Shown: positions 6,368 through 8,013 of the stretch, one piece after another
Position numbering within the stretch: the first letter of the stretch is position 1
How the letters are laid out: each line of letters starts with the position of its first letter
Assembly (NCBI GenBank): GCA_002403075.1
Contig: DHHB01000081.1
Span: forward strand, 1,141 to 9,153
DNA length: 8,013 nt
Direction: 5' to 3'
From: a bacterium UBP1_UBA4783
GTDB taxonomy: Bacteria; Krumholzibacteriota; Krumholzibacteriia; Krumholzibacteriales; Krumholzibacteriaceae
The notes under the pieces: model-generated
The model's input: the letters and a program-made list of their open reading frames with translations, nothing else
Told to the model about the DNA's origin: nothing
Database searches by the model: none
Translations under genes and position numbers: made by a program

Positions 6368-6459
6368 TGGCGGAGAGGGTGGGATTCGAACCCACGGCAG
6401 GGGGTTAGCCCTGCAATCGCTTAGCAGGCGATTGCCTTCGGCCTCTCGGCCACCTCTCC
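6368..6459 (-). tRNA. tRNA-Ser (anticodon GCU)
   Basis: A complete 92-base class II tRNA including an encoded CCA. Acceptor GGAGAGG/CCTCTCC with discriminator G73, D-arm GCC/GGC with A14 and the GG pair, anticodon stem ATCGC/GCGAT with loop CTGCTAA (GCT at 6425-6423), long variable arm with GCAGGG/CCCTGC-type pairing, and T-arm GTGGG/CCCAC around TTCGAAT. It reads AGU and AGC. It lies 25 bases after tRNA-Ser(UGA) and is probably made from the same transcript. Confidence 0.97.
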
Positions 6460-6484
6460 GCCCGCGTCGTCCGTATTTCGATTC

Positions 6485-6572
6485 TGGCGGAGGGCGAGGG
6501 ATTCGAACCCCCATGGGCTCATCGCCCGGCGGATTTCAAATCCGCTGCCTTACCAGTTAGGACTAGCCCTCC
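6485..6572 (-). tRNA. tRNA-Ser (anticodon UGA), atypical D-arm
   Basis: An 88-base class II tRNA with encoded CCA. Acceptor GGAGGGC/GCCCTCC with G73, anticodon stem GCGGA/TCCGC with loop TTTGAAA (anticodon TGA), a 16-base variable arm (GGGC/GCCC), and T-arm GGGGG/CCCTC around TTCGAAT. Long variable arm plus G73 and UGA mark it as serine. The D-arm is GTC/GGC with loop CTAACTGGTAA, which in standard numbering places T, not A, at position 14 and shifts the GG pair compared with its neighbour. Acceptor and T stems are the normal 7+5, so it is neither tRNA-Sec nor an 8/4 or 9/3 allo-tRNA. Confidence 0.93.
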
Positions 6573-6601
6573 AAAAAAAGTAACCTTCCGTCGAAAGAAG
6601 G
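6573..6601 (-). other. Hairpin plus T7 tract in the tRNA-Ser leader
   Basis: CCTTC and GAAGG (6601-6597 and 6588-6584) pair across an 8-base loop, followed by TTAC and seven T residues ending exactly at the tRNA 5' end. The stem is short and the T-tract is offset by four bases. It could be a poor terminator for the upstream metallopeptidase transcript, or a leader structure for tRNA processing. Confidence 0.4.
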
Positions 6602-6609
6602 CCGGTTTC

Positions 6610-6638
6610 AGTATATGCGCCGCGACGCCGGGTGTCAA
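6610..6638 (-). promoter_or_regulatory. Consensus promoter of the tRNA-Ser pair
   Basis: TTGACA (6638-6633), exactly 17 bases, then TATACT (6615-6610) on the minus strand: a near-perfect sigma70 promoter. Initiation near 6603 gives a leader of about 31 bases before tRNA-Ser(UGA). Confidence 0.85.
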
Positions 6639-6649
6639 CGGAGGATTCC

Positions 6650-6661
6650 GCCGATATCGGC
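6650..6661. other. 12-bp perfect palindrome upstream of the tRNA-Ser promoter
   Basis: GCCGATATCGGC lies 11 bases upstream of the -35 box of the tRNA-Ser promoter. It is a possible protein-binding dyad, but there is no second copy in the window and its size is within chance for GC-rich DNA. Confidence 0.3.
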
Positions 6662-6693
6662 CCGCGAGGCCCTCGGGCGCGGCGGCGGGGCTT

Positions 6694-6732
6694 ATCCCGC
6701 GGGCGGCGGACGAGGTCATCCCGCGGGCGGCG
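6694..6732 (-). repeat. Tandem in-frame duplication of the metallopeptidase 3' end including its stop
   Basis: The 15-mer ATCCCGCGGGCGGCG is repeated at 6694-6708 and 6718-6732, a 24-base (8-codon) period. On the coding strand the first copy reads PPAG then TGA, and the second reads PPAG then TAA in the same frame. Confidence 0.7.
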
Positions 6733-7675
6733 CGCCCTCCGTTTCCCGCTCCTCCATCTCGCGGAGCCGCCGCCTCGTGCGGGCGCGCCGCGCGACGTAT
6801 GCCGCGACGAGCATGACGGCCGCCGCGAACCAGTAGGGGGCCGCGTTGAGGATCACCCCCGGCGTCCGGTACCGCTCGTGCACGCTCACGTACTGTCGCG
6901 ACGCGAAATCGTACGGCGTCACGCCGAAGGTCATGAGGAAGGCGTCCTCGAAATCCCCCCGGTCCCGCATGAACGCCGTGAGCGTCGGCAGAAAATCGGG
7001 AGCCTCGGCGAGCAGCGCGGTCACCGCCCGGTAGCTCAGGCCGTAGGCGAGCGCCGCGTCCTCGGACCGCCGCGGGAAGGGACCCGAGAGCTCCTCGAGA
7101 TACGGAAGCCTCCCGCGCCCGGCGAGCAGCATGAAGTTCCATTCGTCGGCGAACCGCCACTCCCCCGCCTGAATCATGGCGAGCCCCTCCATGAACCACG
7201 TCGGCGCGGCGGTCCCGCCCACCCGCTGCGCGAAGAGCAGATGCGAGAGCTCGTGCCGGACCACGGCGCGCATCCCCCGCGGCCCCGCGCTCACGCGCGC
7301 GGCGTGAATGCCGAGCACCTGCGCGCCGACGGCGCTGAACGCGGCCCCCCACTCGGGAATGCGCCCGCCGTGGAGCTCCCGGTACGTCCGGTCCTCGTCC
7401 GTGAGGTACACGCGTATGGGGGCGATCGTTTCGAGACCGAGCTCGCCCGCGATCTCCGACGCGGACCGCTCGAGAAGCGCTTCGATCTCCCGCGCCATCG
7501 GCTCGAGGCGCGGCGGGTACTGCAGAATGTACGTCCGGTCGGACGAGCGGCGGATGCGGTATCCCTCGACGAGCTCGCCGAGCTCGGCGCCGGCGGCGGC
7601 CGAAGCCGCGGCGGAGGCGGCGGCGAGAAAGGCCGCGAGGGCGAAGAGAAACGTTTTCGCGGCGAGCGGTCTCAT
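6716..7675 (-). CDS. Exported, membrane-anchored HExxH metallopeptidase (peptidase MA-like)
   Basis: A 319-residue protein. Residues 1-30 are a signal peptide (basic start, Ala/Leu/Phe-rich core, AxA-type sites). The catalytic domain (about 40-270) has HELSH at 141-145 (zinc ligands His141 and His145, base Glu142) and WFMEG at 160-164, whose Glu163 is the likely third zinc ligand, as in gluzincin peptidases of the peptidase-MA family. A single membrane helix at about 275-296 is followed by a very basic tail (RRARTRRR), which predicts a periplasmic or external catalytic domain with the C-terminus in the cytoplasm. The ATG at 7675 overlaps the mnmA stop as ATGA and has only a weak ribosome binding site, so translation is probably coupled. 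Substrate unknown. A longer in-frame reading into mnmA is rejected because the signal peptide starts here. Confidence 0.87.
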   Translation of the reverse strand: MRPLAAKTFLFALAAFLAAASAAASAAAGAELGELVEGYRIRRSSDRTYILQYPPRLEPMAREIEALLERSASEIAGELGLETIAPIRVYLTDEDRTYRELHGGRIPEWGAAFSAVGAQVLGIHAARVSAGPRGMRAVVRHELSHLLFAQRVGGTAAPTWFMEGLAMIQAGEWRFADEWNFMLLAGRGRLPYLEELSGPFPRRSEDAALAYGLSYRAVTALLAEAPDFLPTLTAFMRDRGDFEDAFLMTFGVTPYDFASRQYVSVHERYRTPGVILNAAPYWFAAAVMLVAAYVARRARTRRRLREMEERETEGAPPAG

Positions 7676-8013
7676 CGCTCGGCGATCCCTTCCTCGATGA
7701 CGCCGCCGCCGACGACGACGCCGTCCCGATAGAGTACGAGCGACTGGCCGGGGGCGACCGCCCACTGCGGCTCGACGAAACGGACCTCGAGAACTCCCCT
7801 CGAAAGCGCCGCCTCGCTCACGGGCGAGAACGACCGGCGGTAGCGCGTCTTCGCCGCGAGCGGCCCGTCGAGCGCGCGGGTCCGCATCCTGAGCGAGCGG
7901 CACCGGGCGCCCCGGTGAAACACGGCCTCCTTCGGGGCGAGCACGATCCTGTTCCGGGCCGCGTCGATCGCCGCCACGTAGAGCGGCTCGCCGCCCGCGA
8001 TGCCGAGCCCCTT
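7672..8013 (-). CDS. mnmA: tRNA-specific 2-thiouridylase MnmA, C-terminal fragment
   Basis: The last 113 residues of the protein are present; the gene begins beyond the right edge. They start with KGLGIAGGEPLYV, the conserved segment at the start of the MnmA C-terminal region, and include the beta-barrel with FVEPQWAVAPGQSLVLYRDG and a closing VVGGGVIEE, both characteristic of MnmA. The enzyme sits in the cytoplasm and puts the 2-thio group on U34 of Lys, Glu and Gln tRNAs, using ATP and a sulphur relay. Its catalytic cysteines and ATP-binding motif lie outside the window. The stop overlaps the start of the metallopeptidase gene, making a two-gene unit. A tRNA cluster lies just downstream. 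Confidence 0.93.
   Translation of the reverse strand, partial: KGLGIAGGEPLYVAAIDAARNRIVLAPKEAVFHRGARCRSLRMRTRALDGPLAAKTRYRRSFSPVSEAALSRGVLEVRFVEPQWAVAPGQSLVLYRDGVVVGGGVIEEGIAER

Noticed and set aside
6485..6572. Selenocysteine tRNA or allo-tRNA
   Set aside because: The anticodon is TGA, not TCA, and the acceptor plus T stems are 7+5, so an atypical tRNA-Ser fits better.
6519..7352. A 277-codon minus-strand frame and plus-strand frames across the tRNA and metallopeptidase region
   Set aside because: They run through tRNA sequence or read the metallopeptidase gene out of frame, with extreme Arg/Ala/Gly content.
1..8013. CRISPR array, transposase, integrase or phage module
   Set aside because: No regularly spaced repeats, terminal inverted repeats, or recognisable mobile-element proteins were seen on either strand, and the three tRNA genes show no duplicated 3' ends that would mark an attachment site.

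Overview
This is a GC-rich bacterial chromosome segment in which every supported gene lies on the minus strand. Several features fit an anaerobic or microaerophilic Gram-negative-type organism: a ferredoxin-type 2-oxoacid oxidoreductase, a type IV prepilin, an exported lipoprotein-like protein and consensus sigma70-type promoters. The exact lineage cannot be read from the window. An uncultured, high-GC candidate phylum or a deltaproteobacterium-like group would fit, but this is a guess. There are no transposases, CRISPR arrays or phage genes.

Layout in the direction of transcription, from high to low coordinates. (1) 8013-6716: the C-terminal end of the tRNA thiolation enzyme MnmA, overlapped by an exported, membrane-anchored HExxH metallopeptidase of the peptidase-MA type. 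(2) 6638-5774: a tRNA region. A consensus promoter drives tandem tRNA-Ser(UGA) and tRNA-Ser(GCU). A second promoter drives a small two-helix membrane protein (DUF3566-like), and tRNA-Arg(ACG) starts 10 nt after that gene's stop codon. (3) 5713-1182: a four-gene operon for a pyruvate (2-oxoacid):ferredoxin oxidoreductase in the order porG, FAD/NAD(P) oxidoreductase fused to a PorD-like ferredoxin, porA, porB. It begins at its own promoter and ends at a strong 15-bp-stem terminator. (4) 1181-1: a lone PilV-like prepilin, then a promoter and the N-terminal part of an exported lipoprotein-like protein that runs off the left edge.

The central biology is the oxidoreductase. PorA and PorB form the thiamine-diphosphate decarboxylase core, PorG is the gamma subunit, and the 559-residue GltD-like protein brings FAD, a pyridine-nucleotide site and two ferredoxin-type clusters. 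The natural inference is a complex that passes electrons from pyruvate through iron-sulphur clusters to FAD and NAD(P)+, or runs in reverse, instead of relying only on free ferredoxin. The stop and start codons of the last three genes overlap as ATGA, which suggests translational coupling and fixed stoichiometry.

Less ordinary details are a potential G-quadruplex in the porG leader, mixed encoding of tRNA 3' CCA ends, an atypical D-arm in tRNA-Ser(UGA) with a terminator-like leader, and an in-frame duplication of the metallopeptidase's last codons including the stop. I found no clearly undescribed multi-gene system.
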